DNA of 64,000 nucleotides from the NCBI GenBank assembly GCA_028023455.1, contig JAQFVV010000021.1, forward strand, positions 3,307,351 to 3,371,350, read 5' to 3'. Source of the stretch: Epiperipatus broadwayi. Taxonomy: Eukaryota; Onychophora; Udeonychophora; Euonychophora; Peripatidae. The notes under the pieces are model-generated. The model did not search any database, had not been told where the DNA came from, and saw only the letters and a program-made list of their open reading frames with translations. Of the stretch, positions 35,766 to 48,309 are shown one piece after another; positions within the stretch are counted from its first letter, which is position 1; every line of letters begins with the position of its first letter. The position numbers and the translations under genes were made by a program.

Positions 35766-35769
35766 TACA

Positions 35770-36150
35770 TAAAGATGGTTTGAATGCGTTCTTTTGTAGC
35801 ATTTATCATATATATAAAAAAGCTTGTTTAGAGCTATTAGCACGCTCTTTATTTTACATATTTGTAAATGCAAACAATATAAGTCATGTGACATATAACT
35901 TGATTTTATTACTATTATTATTTTGCTGTTAGGAGCTTTGGCTAAATTAAATTGTTAAGTCTATTAATTTATGGTGATCTGAATTAAGTTCAGGCCCATA
36001 TGATTATTTCAGTTGGAGAACTGAATTTAAAAACATGTAGATGTCTGAAAATTTCAGATCTTCTTCATAAGAGTTAACTATTAGATAAATGCTTAGCTTT
36101 AGTTGGTGTCCTAAATCTGGTGTCCTACTCCTCACTGAAGAGAGCCATAG
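35770..36150. repeat. Dispersed repeat family C, copy 1
   Basis: Ordered similarity with 62050-62400: 'agcttgtttagagctattag', 'gctctttat.ttacatat', 'catgtgacatataac', 'ggctaaattaaattgt', 'gaattaagttcag', 'atgattatttcagttggaga', 'tagataaatgctta'. It is non-coding. A short second piece ('agagcttgtttagaattatt') at 36168 suggests a nested or terminal repeat. Confidence 0.7.
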
Positions 36151-36159
36151 CTATTTATC

Positions 36160-36664
36160 TTATAAAAAGAGCTTGTTTAGAATTATTAACTGGCTCTTTA
36201 TTGTAAGACCACTAGACAGGAGAAAAAGAAGAAAGAAGAAAAAAAAGGCTGAATTAAAAATTAATTTTGCAATAATTATACGAACCGATGCATCATAAAC
36301 AGGTCCACATATTAAATATGCTGGTCCATTTTTCTGTTTACTTGATATTTTAAAGTTTCTTTCAATTCCTTCAGCAGAAACCTTTCTAAAATATTTCAAT
36401 GGTATATCTAATTTTGGCTCTTAAGTATATTCATTCTCTGCCATATCTGTTCCAATGGAAACAATTGATAGTGCACTTTTTTAGAATGCCTTTGAGATAA
36501 TCTTTATAACATAGGTGGGATCTACCTATCCTATAAAAACCATGTTCAAATTCACCATAAATTATCCTTTTAGTTTTGTTGGATTTCATGAACAAATGGT
36601 TAAATATGTCCACATAAAGGAAGTATTTTAGAATTAATTTTTCTTTGTGGAAAATCTCCACCAT
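36160..36664 (-). pseudogene. LINE C-terminal fragment
   Basis: The minus-strand frame 36664-36431 contains IIYGEFEHGFYRIGRSHL, then CYKDYLKGILKKCTIN and a Trp, matching the pattern YGEL..G.R..GRP..RYKD.LK..LK...I....W found near the end of several animal LINE ORF2 proteins. After a stop a second frame (36399-36160) has AYLICGPVYDASVR, reminiscent of the Cys-containing tail. It is a dead, 5'-truncated copy and differs from the other LINE fragments in this window. Confidence 0.6.
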
Positions 36665-37260
36665 TTAATAATTTATTCCAAGTTTAATGCATTATCCTTA
36701 ATTCAGAAATATTTACTTCTGATAATGTCCTTCATTATATAGGCTCTTCTTTAGCTATTTAGGCTTCACATTCCCTACACTGTCCATTAGAAATCACAAT
36801 GTGATGGTTGACTTTAGGCTAAAATAAAGTGTTCAGTTACCAACACATTATGGTAGTGATCTTCTCAATCAATTCAGTATGTGTAGCAGTTATTAGAAAC
36901 CTAAAATATCACTGGGTGTTTTCATTGTTAGCTATCCAATTTCATCAATAAATTGATAGAAAATCGAGTTTTTTTTGGCTGCAATTTTGATTTACTTATT
37001 GAAAATACTCAATGTCAGTTCTTCAGTAAACGGGCCTAAAATGGAATGCACTAATAGGTCTCTACTTATTTACATACACATTTGTTTGCCTATATAATAA
37101 CCTGTTATTATGTAACTCTCTAATTATTCTTTATTGTTTTTAATATGTTCAGGAAAAGTTTCTTTTTTGTTATCTATTATTTTTAAGAATTAAAATTTGT
37201 TTTTAATATTATTCCTGATCTTGTGTTTAATTAATATCATAATTAATTTATATTTAGTTT

Positions 37261-37424
37261 TAAAGGAATTTTATTAGAATAAACTAATTACATTAGATCT
37301 TGTTGAATTGATTAACGATTACACATACAAATGTGGGATATATAAAGGAATTTTATTAGAATAAACTAATTACATTAGATCTTGTTGAATTGATTAACGA
37401 TTACGCATACAAATGTGGGATATA
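37261..37424. repeat. Tandem duplication, unit 82 bp, nearly identical copies
   Basis: 37261-37342 and 37343-37424 differ at one position (acAcatac versus acGcatac). The near-identity shows a recent duplication or an assembly duplication, just outside the 3' end of the decayed gypsy element. Confidence 0.9.
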
Positions 37425-37613
37425 AATATCTATATCTTTTCAAAGTAATATTTAATTATCTTTGTTTTTTGTTATTGTTCATAATGATCTTTTAGTTATT
37501 GTCTGATTTATTTATTAATCTTTGACATGCTTTTTTTATATCATAATTTATATCAGTCTGGTTGGGGTTAATTGGAGCTTGATAATTTTTATATAAATTT
37601 GGAATTTCTTTAT

Positions 37614-38280
37614 TCAAATGTAATTTAATAGGTGTGATTCACTTATACTCCAGTTAATATAATTTACTACACATTCCATTTGTTTTACCAATTCTCTATA
37701 CTCATCTTCCAAGTAAGTCATAAACAAATGTTTAAGCTTCCACATTACACATTTACAAGAGTTTGATTGTGTATTTCTAATGAATGTGAGCATGTGTTTT
37801 ATTTGTGATTTTTCTACCCATTTCTTCCAATTTTTAGGAAGGAATAGTGTACCATGGTCTACTAATATGACTTTAGGTTTTCCTATCATTATAAAATGAA
37901 GGGTATCTAATACTCTGACAGTAAGTCTAGTATTAGGTTGAGGTATTGCAGGCTGAAACATGTTTGGAAAAGGGATCATAACTGACTAATAAGTACTTTT
38001 ATTTATTAAATGGAAGCAATGGTCCATAATAGTCTATCACTAAGATCTCATTTGATCTTTCAGGGATAATAGGTTTTAACATATTACTAAAATCTTGATT
38101 TACTGATTTGGCTCTTAAGCATATAAGACAGTCATAAAGGGATTTTAAGATATCTCTATTCATTTTTGGACAGTAAAACCAATTTTTCCAAAATGTGTTC
38201 TGTTTTGTGGATACAGAAATGTTTATATAAACAGTGGATATGCTTTATGAGTGAGATACATAAAATTTTAAATATTATGA
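37614..38280 (-). pseudogene. Integrase core remnant of decayed gypsy element
   Basis: The frame 37979-37614 carries VDHGTLFLPKNWKKWVEKSQ, aligned with LTDHATAFISGTWKKWGKKQ of the intact element, placing the second catalytic Asp. 'NTQSNSCK' replaces NPQSNPSE, so the catalytic Glu region is lost. The zinc-binding region lies in disrupted sequence just above (about 38070-38180). Non-functional. Confidence 0.8.
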
Positions 38281-38287
38281 CCCTCCA

Positions 38288-39808
38288 CTAATCTATATAT
38301 TTATCAGTTTTGTGAAGTAAGACCAGATTTTCTAACTTATAATAGTTGAGATCTTTCAGTGCAATTAAAACTTTGTCTCCTTTTAAAACTCTTATGATGG
38401 GGTTTAAAATAGGATCATTAAATTGTGTTTCAGGTAATTTTTCTAAAGTGTTCTCTACATTACTATTTATCATGTTGATATTTGTAATGCATGCATTTTC
38501 TACTGATATATGTTTTTGTTCTGACCTACATGGATTTTGACTCAACACATCGACCACAACAATCTCAGATCCTTTACAGTATTGTACTGTATAGTTGAAT
38601 TCCTGTAACAGTAGACTCCATCTGACTAACAGTATATTGGTCAATAGCTGTGATTCAGCAATTCGAGGTTTTTGTAGCCTGTGAACCTGAGAAGCATCTG
38701 TCAAAATTTCTGTAAGACCCACACTATTACTAGTGCTTCTTTATCAGTGATCATATAGTTTATTTCTGGATCTTTCAGATGATGGCTAATAAAGTATAGG
38801 ACTTCAGTTTGCCCATCCTCCTGGATTTGGGATAACATTACCCCTAATCCATAACCACTACTATCAGTTTGGACAATAAATGGTTTATTAAAATCAGGGA
38901 AAGCTAACATAGTTTGCTCTAAGAATGCTGTTTTAATATTTGTAAATGCCTTGTCCTGTTTGTGGGTCCAATTCCATCACTCATCTTCCCTAATGAGCCT
39001 CAACAACAATTCCATATAGTCAGAAAATTTCTGATAAAAATTATTATAAAAATTACATAAGCCTAAAAATGACCAATTTTTTTGTTTGTTAGTGGGTTTA
39101 GGAAAGTTTTGAATGGCACTGATCTTATCTGGATGAGGTCTTATCCCATTACAACTAATGATGTGACCTAAGAACCCCACCTGGTTACAAACTAAGATGC
39201 TCTTCTTGAAATTGACTTTAATTCCTTTTCTTTGGCATTCTTCAAAAAATACAGTTAAATGTTGAAGATGTTTTTTATTTGTGGTAGATGCAATTATCAT
39301 ATCATCCACATAAATGGTAATGGTCTGTTTAAACTCAGGAGATAGGGTTTTATCTAAGCATCTTATCAGACCAGTATCACTATTTATCAATCCAAAGGGC
39401 ATCCTATTAAATTGATATGTAAAACTTTCCTATCGGAATGTAGTGTTTTGTTGATCTTCTGGATGAAGTTCAATCTGCCAATAAGTAGAGGTTAGATCAA
39501 AGGTGGAAAACACCTTTTTATTTCCAAATTGCATGAATAATTTATGTATGGGTGGTGGAGTATTCCTGACAGGAACTGTAATTTTATTTAGTTGATGAGC
39601 TTCTAAATAAAATCTCATCGACCCATCTTTCTTCTTCACGGTTACAACTGGATTGCAGTAGGGTGAAGAGCATTTGGAAATTATCCTCCAATCCAACATT
39701 AATTTGTTTGGATATTTCTGCATGATACTGGAATGGAATGGGATATGATCTGGATTGAAATAATTGGTTCTTTATTAATTTAATTATTTTCTGAAAACCT
39801 TCTATCAC
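38288..39808 (-). pseudogene. Reverse transcriptase and RNase H remnant of decayed gypsy element
   Basis: RT motifs in order: STFDLTSTYWQIELHPEDQ (39723-39430 frame) with the first catalytic Asp, then MPFGLINSDTGLIRCLD and IYVDDMIIAS (39402-38977 frame) with the YVDD box. RNase H: QTDSSGYGLGVMLSQ and DKEALVIVW (38910-38701 frame). At least three frame changes separate these blocks. Confidence 0.9.
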
Positions 39809-40022
39809 TCCTGGTATGTCTGAAAAAACTTGGCTGAATTTCTTAATAATAGATCATAAATTTATCACATCTTCATTTCCAAGTAATTTTATCTCTATGA
39901 GTTCCTCTGAGGTGGTAGACATTATACAATCAACTTCAAATAAATCATATCTTGAAACCAAGGTTATTTTCAAGTCCTCATTGATTATCCTGTTTTATTA
40001 AAGAAATCAATGACACATTTGT

Positions 40023-40367
40023 TCATATGTAGGAAGTCTGCCCCAGAATGACATTGTGTATTAAACCATTCAGTATTAAGAATATATGATAGAGTATTGT
40101 TTGGCCAATTTTGATTTGAATCCAAATCTGTTTAGATGTTAGTTTGACCTTTCTACTAGTAGCCATGGAATTCTGAACTAATCTGAGAGGTAATGTTATA
40201 ATATTAGTGTTCTTAATTAATATTTCTTGATAAAACCTATTCGATATAACTGAAATTTGGCAACCGGAATCTATTAGGGCTTTGACCAATACACCCTCAA
40301 ACATAATCTCTATCATAGAGTAGCTTTGTAAGGCAAAATTAGGAGCCTTATCTTTGCATGAACACAT
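40023..40367 (-). pseudogene. Retroviral-type aspartic protease remnant
   Basis: The frame contains VLVKALIDSGCQISVISN with the DSG active-site motif and, about 60 residues later, GLIHNVILGQTSYI, the flap-distal ILG motif. It aligns with the intact element's LIDSGSQASLLSE and GLIHEAIIGSDFM. No catalytic change is seen in this piece, but it is cut off from RT by stops. Confidence 0.85.
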
Positions 40368-40689
40368 TAAATTGGTGATTTCTCAGTCTGGAATTTGATT
40401 TATACTTTTGTTCCTCGATATTAATATGGTCTCTTGAGGTGAGGCATATTCCCTCAAGTACTTTTCTAGTTTGATATCGGCTGGATTTTAGGAGAGTGAT
40501 TATTACACCCTGGTTTTGGGGATTTCTCTAAGTTATGTGGAGAGTTTAATATAACTTGATCATTATGATTCTGTTTTTATCATATGACTGGTTATCTATA
40601 GAATTAAGTCATAAGGTTTTTTCTTTTCCAATGACTCAGGTCATTATTATTTTTCTTCCTTTTTAACTTTTTTCATTTTTTCAATTGTT

Positions 40690-41100
40690 CTTGTTTGATA
40701 AATTTGAAGTATTTATATCAATACTGTCTAATAACTCTGTGAATTGTTCTATGGTTTTAGCATTAGTACTTAAAAGTGATTGCTCAATTTTCAAAGGTAA
40801 ATTCTTTTTTACAATTCTTATCATCTCACTTTCAGTGAGAGGGTGTATTTAGTGCTCTTAGTTTAGTGATTTGACATTGGAAAAATTTTGTGAACATTTC
40901 CCCTGGTATAGCTTTATATTTTACTTGGAATATTTGGTATAACAAGGACTCTTGTTTATCTATATTCCAAATTTTTTTTATTATTAGTGTTTGGTAATTG
41001 TTAAGAGTAGATGGAATTTGGAATAATGATTCTCACCAGATTAAAGCATCTTGTAGATGGCTGTATGCAATAATCACTTTCTCTCCTTCAGATAAGTTGT
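40690..41100 (-). pseudogene. Gag capsid remnant of decayed gypsy element
   Basis: Minus-strand reading gives AIPGEMFTKFFQCQITKLRA and, after a frame change, an ESEMIRIVKKNLPLKIEQ-like segment. This matches the second half of the intact Gag (YTQFFRSQAVKLKTL, SETQIVRIICHNLPRHIEQ). It is too short and broken for function. Confidence 0.7.
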
Positions 41101-41883
41101 GATTTACTGTGAAGTAAAGGTTAAAACTTCTCAAATGTTCTATAGGTGCTTAATTGTTAGATCCTTTAAATATTATCGATCTCACAAATTGATTTATTGC
41201 AGTGAATGGTGTAGTGTGGTTATGACTTGCATTTGTCTCTCTTTGGTTTATTTGTGTAGAATCTATATGATCAACAGAATTATTATCATATGTATTTGGA
41301 ATTATTCCTTCTATGTTGAAATTTAGGAAGTAATTTTCTGTTTCAGATTGTGTTCGGTTGATTATTGTTGATTCTATATTTGAATCAATTAATCTTTGTT
41401 GATTTTATCTATCTGTGTTTTATGTTAGACATCATTATGTTGTGGTTAACACACAAGGATATTTTGAGACATTTGTAATTCAATAAATTTGAATTTTTGT
41501 TTAAATACCTCATCCATACGATTTACTTTATCATGTATTTCTGTTGTGCTTTCCATCAGTTTTTTTAAGGTGGTGTTTTCTGATATTCTATCATTTTCTT
41601 TACAAGTTATTTTAATTTCTGTTTGATATTTTTATCCAACTCTTTCAGTGATTCTGCATTAAGGTCTGAATTATTCATTTGTTTTGTATATATTTGGTTA
41701 AACTTATTATTTACTTCTTGTTATTCTTTTTGCATTTCTGTTTATATTTTCTCCTGCTTCTCATCTATTTCATTTTTAAAAACTTCTCTGGTTCTATACA
41801 ATTCATTGCATTGAATATTAATTTGATCACTGATACTAGTCTAAAATTCTTTGAATCTCTGTTGACATCTAGTATCCTTTTCT

Positions 41884-42523
41884 TCAACATCTTTTTTTTT
41901 TTTCTAAGGCTTGTCTCATCTCGATATTATCTCTTTGAACATTATTCAGACCTATTGATAACTGTTCAATATCATTAAATAATTTATTCTCCAAATCTTT
42001 CATTTCCAGTTTTAATTCTGACTTAAAATTTTCCATATCCAATTTTAGTTCTGATTTAACATTTTCCATATTGCCTTTCAAATTTTCTTTTAAATTATTC
42101 ATGTTTTGTTTTATTTTGGTTTTTATATATATACATTTTGGTTCAAAGTTTCTTCTAAATTGTTCTCTTTTGTTTCAATTTTGGTTTATTTCTTTTTTTC
42201 ATATAATAATTTATATTTATGATGGTTTGGAACATTTGTTCTATTTTCATGATATTTGTTGTAGCTTGAGCTATTTCGAATGTAGTTACTATAGACACTT
42301 CATCATCAAGTATAATGCTGGTTTGAGACATTGATTCATCAGGAATGGGCGTTTGAGTAGAGTTGTTAATCTCAATCACATTAGTTCCTGATAATTGGAT
42401 CAGTGAAGATCTTTCTTCAATATCCCTAATATTTTCTCCTTTTTCACTAATATCAATATATTGTACTTTTTCAACACATTTCATTATTGTATTGACTAAG
42501 TTCTTTTCACTTCTTGTAATCAT
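41884..42523 (-). pseudogene. Coiled-coil ORF remnant upstream of Gag in decayed gypsy element
   Basis: Two frames remain. 42523-42155 (122 aa) begins MITRSEKN and is acidic and Ser/Thr-rich. 42102-41884 (72 aa) has NVKSELKLDMENFKSELKLE, heptad or 11-residue-like coiled-coil spacing. Position and character match the 403-aa ORF of the intact element, including the acidic N-terminus followed by the ELK-rich coil. A conserved architecture in two copies argues that this ORF belongs to the element. Confidence 0.7.
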
Positions 42524-42559
42524 GAATTGTGTTTTATCTTGGTTATAAGTTTGTTTATT

Positions 42560-43306
42560 CTTTATTTACTAAGTGAGATTATTTATCATAGGATTTTATG
42601 CTATATCTTTCTTTTTAGTGTAATTTTAAAACTTTTCCTACCTAATAATTTTTTTTTAGATATTATTAATTTAATGCCTCATTTAAAATTATCTTTTTAA
42701 GCACCTTGCTCATTTATTTAATCATTTTTTAATTTTATTTTAAGGTCTCTATTTATTTGATTATTTATTATTTTAAGAGTTCACATGAAAATTATCTCAT
42801 CCTTTGATGGTTGAAATTATCTATCATTGTTATGTAAATCAATCGATCAAGGTTATATTCCATAAAATTATTTATAATTTTTTTTATATATGGATGTGGT
42901 TAATGGTAAACTATTGTTTCATGCCCCTAAAGTTTTGGTGCCTTATGTAATGGTCTTCATTTATCTTAAGGAATGAAGGTAAACACATCTAACTATAGTC
43001 AGACTTATGGTCTTCATATAGGATGGCATGAATGATGTGATAAAATTTAATCCATGATAGCATCTATTTTATATAAGATAAATTAATATTTAAATATTCA
43101 ATACAGATATAACTTAGACCAGTTTATCCAATTTTCACCTCTCTTGATTATTCCGTTATGCTCAGTATTCAAACTCAAGGTGAATTTTGCACTTAACTCT
43201 CTTCAGGGGTCCATCAATATCCTGTAGCAATAATAATACTTAATATAACTTTAATAAAGTCTCAAAATTACTTTCAACCAAGTTATCATGATGTTAAGTC
43301 AGGATG

Positions 43307-43360
<54 letters not shown>

Positions 43361-45500
43361 ATTCAATCTTAATTCATTATGAAAATAAAATAAATAATTT
43401 AAATAAATCAGAGACTTTCTTAAATTAAAAAAATTTAACAATATTTATTAACTTAAACCAATTTAAATTTATCTTTATATAACAAAATGTATTATTATGA
43501 ATGCTTTACATACATTTCTACTATAATAGTATATAAATTTTAAAATGATACATATCCCATAGTAGATATATATTATAACACAAAATATTTAATAGTTTTC
43601 AAAAAAAAAAAAACATTTTATAATTTCAAAGATTATGATAACACTAACTAACTAAATTTAAATTAAACAGTATAAATATAAATGAAAACTTTTGTAATAT
43701 CCAATCCTTTTGAGGAGATTCCATTTCTGTAAGACCTCCCATCTATGTATGATCTCTATTGTTAAAAGAAAATATCTTTCATTTAAAGATATTAATCATT
43801 TATACTGACTAATAAACCAACAAATATTACTAAATTAATGAAATTAGTAATAAACAAAATTGTCTTGTCATAAGTTAATAAATTTAATATGAAGAAAAAA
43901 TAAAATCTTACCTTCATATTAATTTTACTTATTAACCTTGTCAAGTTTCTTTGTAAGAAAGATCTAAATTTTATTAAATAAAAAAAATATTTAACTCAAT
44001 GATTTTTCCACTTCCTTTTCACCTAATGATTTTCCAAAATGGATTATTCCGATATAAGTAGATTTTAGAAGCAAAGGAAATGAAATTAGATATTTATGGA
44101 TGTTGATACGCAAAAATGATATGATGTGTAGGAAGTTTATGGTATTGTCCTATTCATTTTTCATAATTTGAGTAATAATGTTCCTTAAGAATAAAGTTCT
44201 TTTATTTTTCAGTCATCAATCATTGGTGAGGCCGTCAGTATCCTCCATTGTTCCTAAACGTTCTTCTCGCATGATGTTGATATTCTCTTTCATAAATTAT
44301 TTCAATATAAATTAAATATATATATATATTAGGCATTTCAGTAGGAATGAGCAATTACACTGTTTTAGGTTAGAACAATAGCATTTGAACCTATGGCAAA
44401 TTGTCTTTACTCACGATGCATTTTATCATATGAAATCCTAAAATAATTTTGTTTAGATATATCAATGTTTTGATGATATTTATCTTCCTTAAGATTCAAG
44501 TTTAGAATAATATCATTAAGAATTTTTTTAATTATTATATTAAAGAGAATTTTATTTTTGAAAGTATTATTGATGATATTAAAGAGTAATTTATTTACTC
44601 TTTACTTGAGTGATATTAGAGTTCTTTGCTAATGAAGATTTTATAAATAAAGAAAAATCATTCAAACTATTGATCCATCTTTTTAATGTGTTCAGTATTC
44701 GAACACAGCAAAATAACTGTGTAGTGACTAATTCATTTGTAAAAAATAGAATTGATTTGGAAATTAATTGATTTAGCTTTTATGTGTAACCGATTTCCGG
44801 TAATTAGCATGTGTTAAATTACTATTTCACTTCATGATTTTGTATTTGATTATTGTTGAATGCATCATAATTAATAATTGCATAATTGAGTTCTAATTTT
44901 ATTTTTTTCATGTTCAGTTGCTAAGATACAACTTGACCTTAGGTTATCTCTATGTTTTGAATCTTGATTAGTGATATTAGTTAAATTAAATAATTATTAT
45001 ATATATATATATGAATGATTGAAAAATAATTATACTTTTGTTATTAAAATTTTATAATATAATGTTTAAGTTGTATACGTGTATATATGGATATTTTAAC
45101 ATAAAATGATAACATATTTGCTATATTACAATTATATTTTTAAGTTTATGGTTTGATATTGCATATAAACAAGTGAGCTTAATAAGATTGCAAACTTACC
45201 CTACACAAACAAACAAAAAATCATTAAAATTTGCAAATTTTATGATATTTGGCAGCCTTTTTTTTTCTCTAAGCACCATCATTTATAGAAATAAAATAAA
45301 ATTTCTAAATAAATTTTAAAATATGCCAGTACTTGTTTTTAATTGTTGAATTGCCATACATAATTATATATTTTAAAAAAAATTTCTTTGGTTTATGTTG
45401 AAAATCCATACATTTTATTCTTCTTTCTTATCGTTTCTAAATTTAATGTGAATATACTTAAGATTAATACTGATTTAAAAACATTAAAATAATTAGAAAT
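42560..45500. other. AT-rich stretch without recognisable gene
   Basis: No gene. It includes a (TA)n(TG)n microsatellite at 43308-43361. If the decayed gypsy element had a 5' LTR it should start here, but I cannot find its partner. Confidence 0.45.
43308..43361. repeat. (TA)n(TG)n compound microsatellite
   Basis: About 13 TA units pass directly into about 13 TG units. Confidence 0.95.
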
Positions 45501-45539
45501 CATAAAAAAAGTTATTGACAAGAAAGAAAATATGTGTGG

Positions 45540-46015
45540 ACCTTTGAAGATAGAATAAATAAAAGATTAATTATATTCTATGTTTGGAGTGTATTATTGT
45601 ATGTTTGTGAAACATGGACAGTGAATAATAAAATTAGGAACAGATTGGCAGCCTTTAAGATGTGAATATGAAGAAGAATAGAAAAAAATCAGTTTGATGA
45701 ATAAAATAACAAATGAAGAAGTTTTGAAAATAGTTAAGTGAAAAAAGAAAATTGATTGATGAAATTAGTAAAAGAAAGAGAAACTGGATTGGACATATAT
45801 TGAGAAGAAAGTACAGTTTAATGAAAGATGTTTTGGAGGGAATGGTATGTGGAAGCAAGAAGAAAAGATGGAAAAGATTAACATTGTTGGATGATATAAG
45901 AGATGAGAAGAATTATGTGGAATTGAAGTGCTGAGCAATGAAGAGAATGTAGTAGAGAAATGGATGAATGCATGATGTGACTACTCTCTAGACCTGTCCG
46001 TAGGACCAAATACTT
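45540..46015 (+). pseudogene. LINE 3'-end fragment
   Basis: Plus-strand reading gives VWSVLLYVCETWTVNNKI and, after several stops, KRNWIGHILRRK...MKDVLEGMV and a basic stretch followed by LLDDIRDEKNYVELK. This is the common C-terminal signature of many arthropod and other invertebrate LINEs (LLYGCETW, then W.GH.LR, D.LEG, R.R...DD...). It ends near 'DLSVGPNTYDDGG'. The 60-aa frame 45752-45934 is the longest intact piece. Non-functional. Confidence 0.75.
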
Positions 46016-46019
46016 ATGA

Positions 46020-46640
46020 TGATGGTGGTATATATATATATGGCATGTTATCTAGATTTATTTCGTTGCTGATTCTAGTTAAAACGCGTTTAAATAAAAT
46101 ATAGAAAAAAATCCAATAAAACAATATCTAAAGACTGACATAATACTAGGTTAATATTTTAAAGAATAATGTAGAATATTTTATAACAGCTGACTGAAGT
46201 TGAATTCTACAAGAATATTTTTAAATTTCATTGAGTAAGATTTTATCTTTAGGCTAATCAAAACTTTATTCTGAAGAAGATGAAAGTGAACTATTGGTAA
46301 AAAGAACTCAATTACTCTTTTTTACACTTGACCTTTATATGATTACAGCCTTATCTTAAATTTCACTTACGAAAGTGTTTTTAGTGAATGAATAATGACT
46401 ATGGTTAAATAATTTCTTTTAATTTTCCTTTGGATATATTTATGTATGTAGGTTTATATATATATATTATTAGTACTTGTAAAATATAAATAAAATTTTT
46501 AAACAATTTCATATGATGTTATTGATTTATGAAGCAAATGTACGGAAAACACATAAATAATTAGTTTTCGGTATGTATTAAGTTAAGCTTATGCTGGTTT
46601 GGTTAGTAGGTAGTTCATATCTACGTTGCTTATTCTTAGT
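46020..46640. other. AT-rich stretch without recognisable gene
   Basis: Nothing identified. Confidence 0.45.
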
Positions 46641-46776
46641 AAAAACGAATTAAAGTCAAGCGTTGTTAGTCGAGAGGCCAGCGCAGTTGCCTTGCAAGCA
46701 AGTGGTTGGTTGCAGACGGTTGTGGATTCGCCTCCCGGTCTATGCTATGACATATGGGGGGAAAAACGAATTGAAG
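46641..46776 (+). mobile_element. tRNA-derived SINE, copy 3, with 15-bp target-site duplication
   Basis: AAAAACGAATTAAAG (46641-46655) and AAAAACGAATTGAAG (46762-46776) flank the body. The sense strand begins TCAAGCGTTGTTAGTCGAG, has the CTTGCAA loop, a long variable arm and GTGGATTCGCCTCCCGG in the T arm, and ends 'ctatgacatatgggggg'. It is the same family as the 33.2 and 35.0 kb copies but on the plus strand. Two frames crossing it are not genes. Confidence 0.9.
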
Positions 46777-46984
46777 ACCCAAAAATATTTCCAATGCAAT
46801 GACTTGGCCTTCTGTAGGTATATAGTTAAGCTGGGTGTTGGCTTGGTTAAATATAAGATGCACATCCGTAACAATTATTTTCTCAATAATTCAATGAAAG
46901 TACATGAAAGTGTGTGCTATTTATAAAATGATCTCTAACTCCATCTTTCCTCATTGCTAAACATTCGACTATATTTTTGTTAAA

Positions 46985-47105
46985 GGCTTTCATTGCATAA
47001 TAGCCTAGAGTAACCGACTCTGGAGTTTAAGCTTTGGGAATCCTGGTTCTCTGCTATATCACTTCCAGTGCTCAAACTTCTTACTAACCCCTAAGCAATA
47101 AATCA
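46985..47105. repeat. Fragment of old SINE-like repeat (reverse orientation)
   Basis: The reverse complement contains 'ttattgcttaggggttagta' and 'agaagtttgagcactggaag', matching 26205-26320 and 24146-24255. It has no intact Pol III boxes that I can certify. Confidence 0.5.
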
Positions 47106-48300
47106 TTTAATTAGATTTAGCTGTTGTATGGTTTAATGCAATAATAGAATGGCAGATTTTAAAGCTCAACCATGAATTACAGCTATATCTATCATTCACT
47201 TTTGGTGTTCAATCTCCTTATAAACTCCTGACCATAAACTATTTGTTTATTTTGTGTGTCATAATGCATGCACCCATACATTAAATAAGTTTTTAAAATA
47301 TTTAATAAAGTAATAATGGTAACATATTTATAACAAGATTTTACCTGACCTATGGAAAGGTCATGTTTTTTTGTAATAGTTTTGTTTAATTGATTACTTG
47401 AACAAATTTCAATCATGCATAATATTATTGTGAGCCATAAACTTCATGATATCAAACAACATAACTTCTGTTATACACAAACCAAAATTAAATGTAAATA
47501 TGGTAAAATAGCATCTATTTTTCCCCCGCACTAAACATCACGTTTCAATAATGAAATTATGTACTATAATCACATTTTCTTTATGATTTAAATACTATAT
47601 CTATTCACTTCTGTACTACAGTTAATAGCATATGTACTGATTTTTTTCTGAAGTGTACCTATGGAAAAGTTATCATTTTTGTAAAAAAAAAAAATTTTAA
47701 TTGGTTGTTTTAACAATTTTTTTTTACTTTGCAGAATTATTTGCAGGAAAATGTACCTGGCTTATGAAAAGTGTCATTTTTGTAATGGTTATTTTAATTG
47801 GTTGCTTTAATAATATTCTTTTGATTTGAATAAAATGCTTGTAATCAAATTAAGCCTCTTAAATATAAGGAACAAATTACCTTCTTTGCATAAAATGCTT
47901 CATAAAAAATATGGTTTATTAATGAATTACTTCCTTTAATAGTGTTATGGACAAGCACAGTAGTTTTTTAAGTGTTTATGAATTTGACATATGACAGTGT
48001 TATGGACAAACATACATTCACTTTGATTTGATATATAGGATTTAAATTATATTTACACACATATACATGCCTTGTGACATTAAGCATAGTAATGGATTAA
48101 TATATTTGGGGACATTGAAAGCTAAATTTTCATAGGTGGGACCTATCATTTCTGGTACTGGTTCTGGTATCAATCTAATTCCTTTGATACTGATTTTGGT
48201 ATGGAAAAAATAGATGAAATGATATGAGTAAAAAGCAGATGGTGAAATAAGGATTCACTGTAAACAAATGAATATTATATAATTTTAAAACTTATAGTAA
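47106..48300. other. AT-rich stretch without recognisable gene
   Basis: Two imperfect repeats of about 110 bp occur at 47640-47720 and 47740-47830 ('tgtacctatggaaaagttat' versus 'tgtacctggcttatgaaaag', then 'attggttg.tttaa'). No coding potential. Confidence 0.45.
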
Positions 48301-48309
48301 ATTTACCAT

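Larger units (their letters stand above)
37560..42560 (-). mobile_element. Decayed Ty3/gypsy retrotransposon
   Basis: All internal parts occur in order on the minus strand: coiled-coil ORF (42523-41884), Gag capsid remnant (about 41100-40690), protease (40367-40023), RT and RNase H (39808-38288), integrase core (37979-37614). Each is open only in pieces. It is clearly related to the intact element at 49.5-61.7 kb, sharing protease, RT and integrase sequence and the long coiled-coil 5' ORF. I found no LTR pair, so it may be truncated or its LTRs have diverged. Both elements have the same orientation. Confidence 0.85.

Noticed and set aside
42071-42334. Plus-strand hydrophobic frames across the decayed gypsy element
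   Set aside because: Antisense to the degraded coiled-coil ORF, and rich in Phe/Ile because the sense strand is Lys/Glu/Asn-rich.
46663-46926. Two overlapping frames (87 aa plus, 65 aa minus)
   Set aside because: Both read through the tRNA-derived SINE, which accounts for the higher GC and the open frames.
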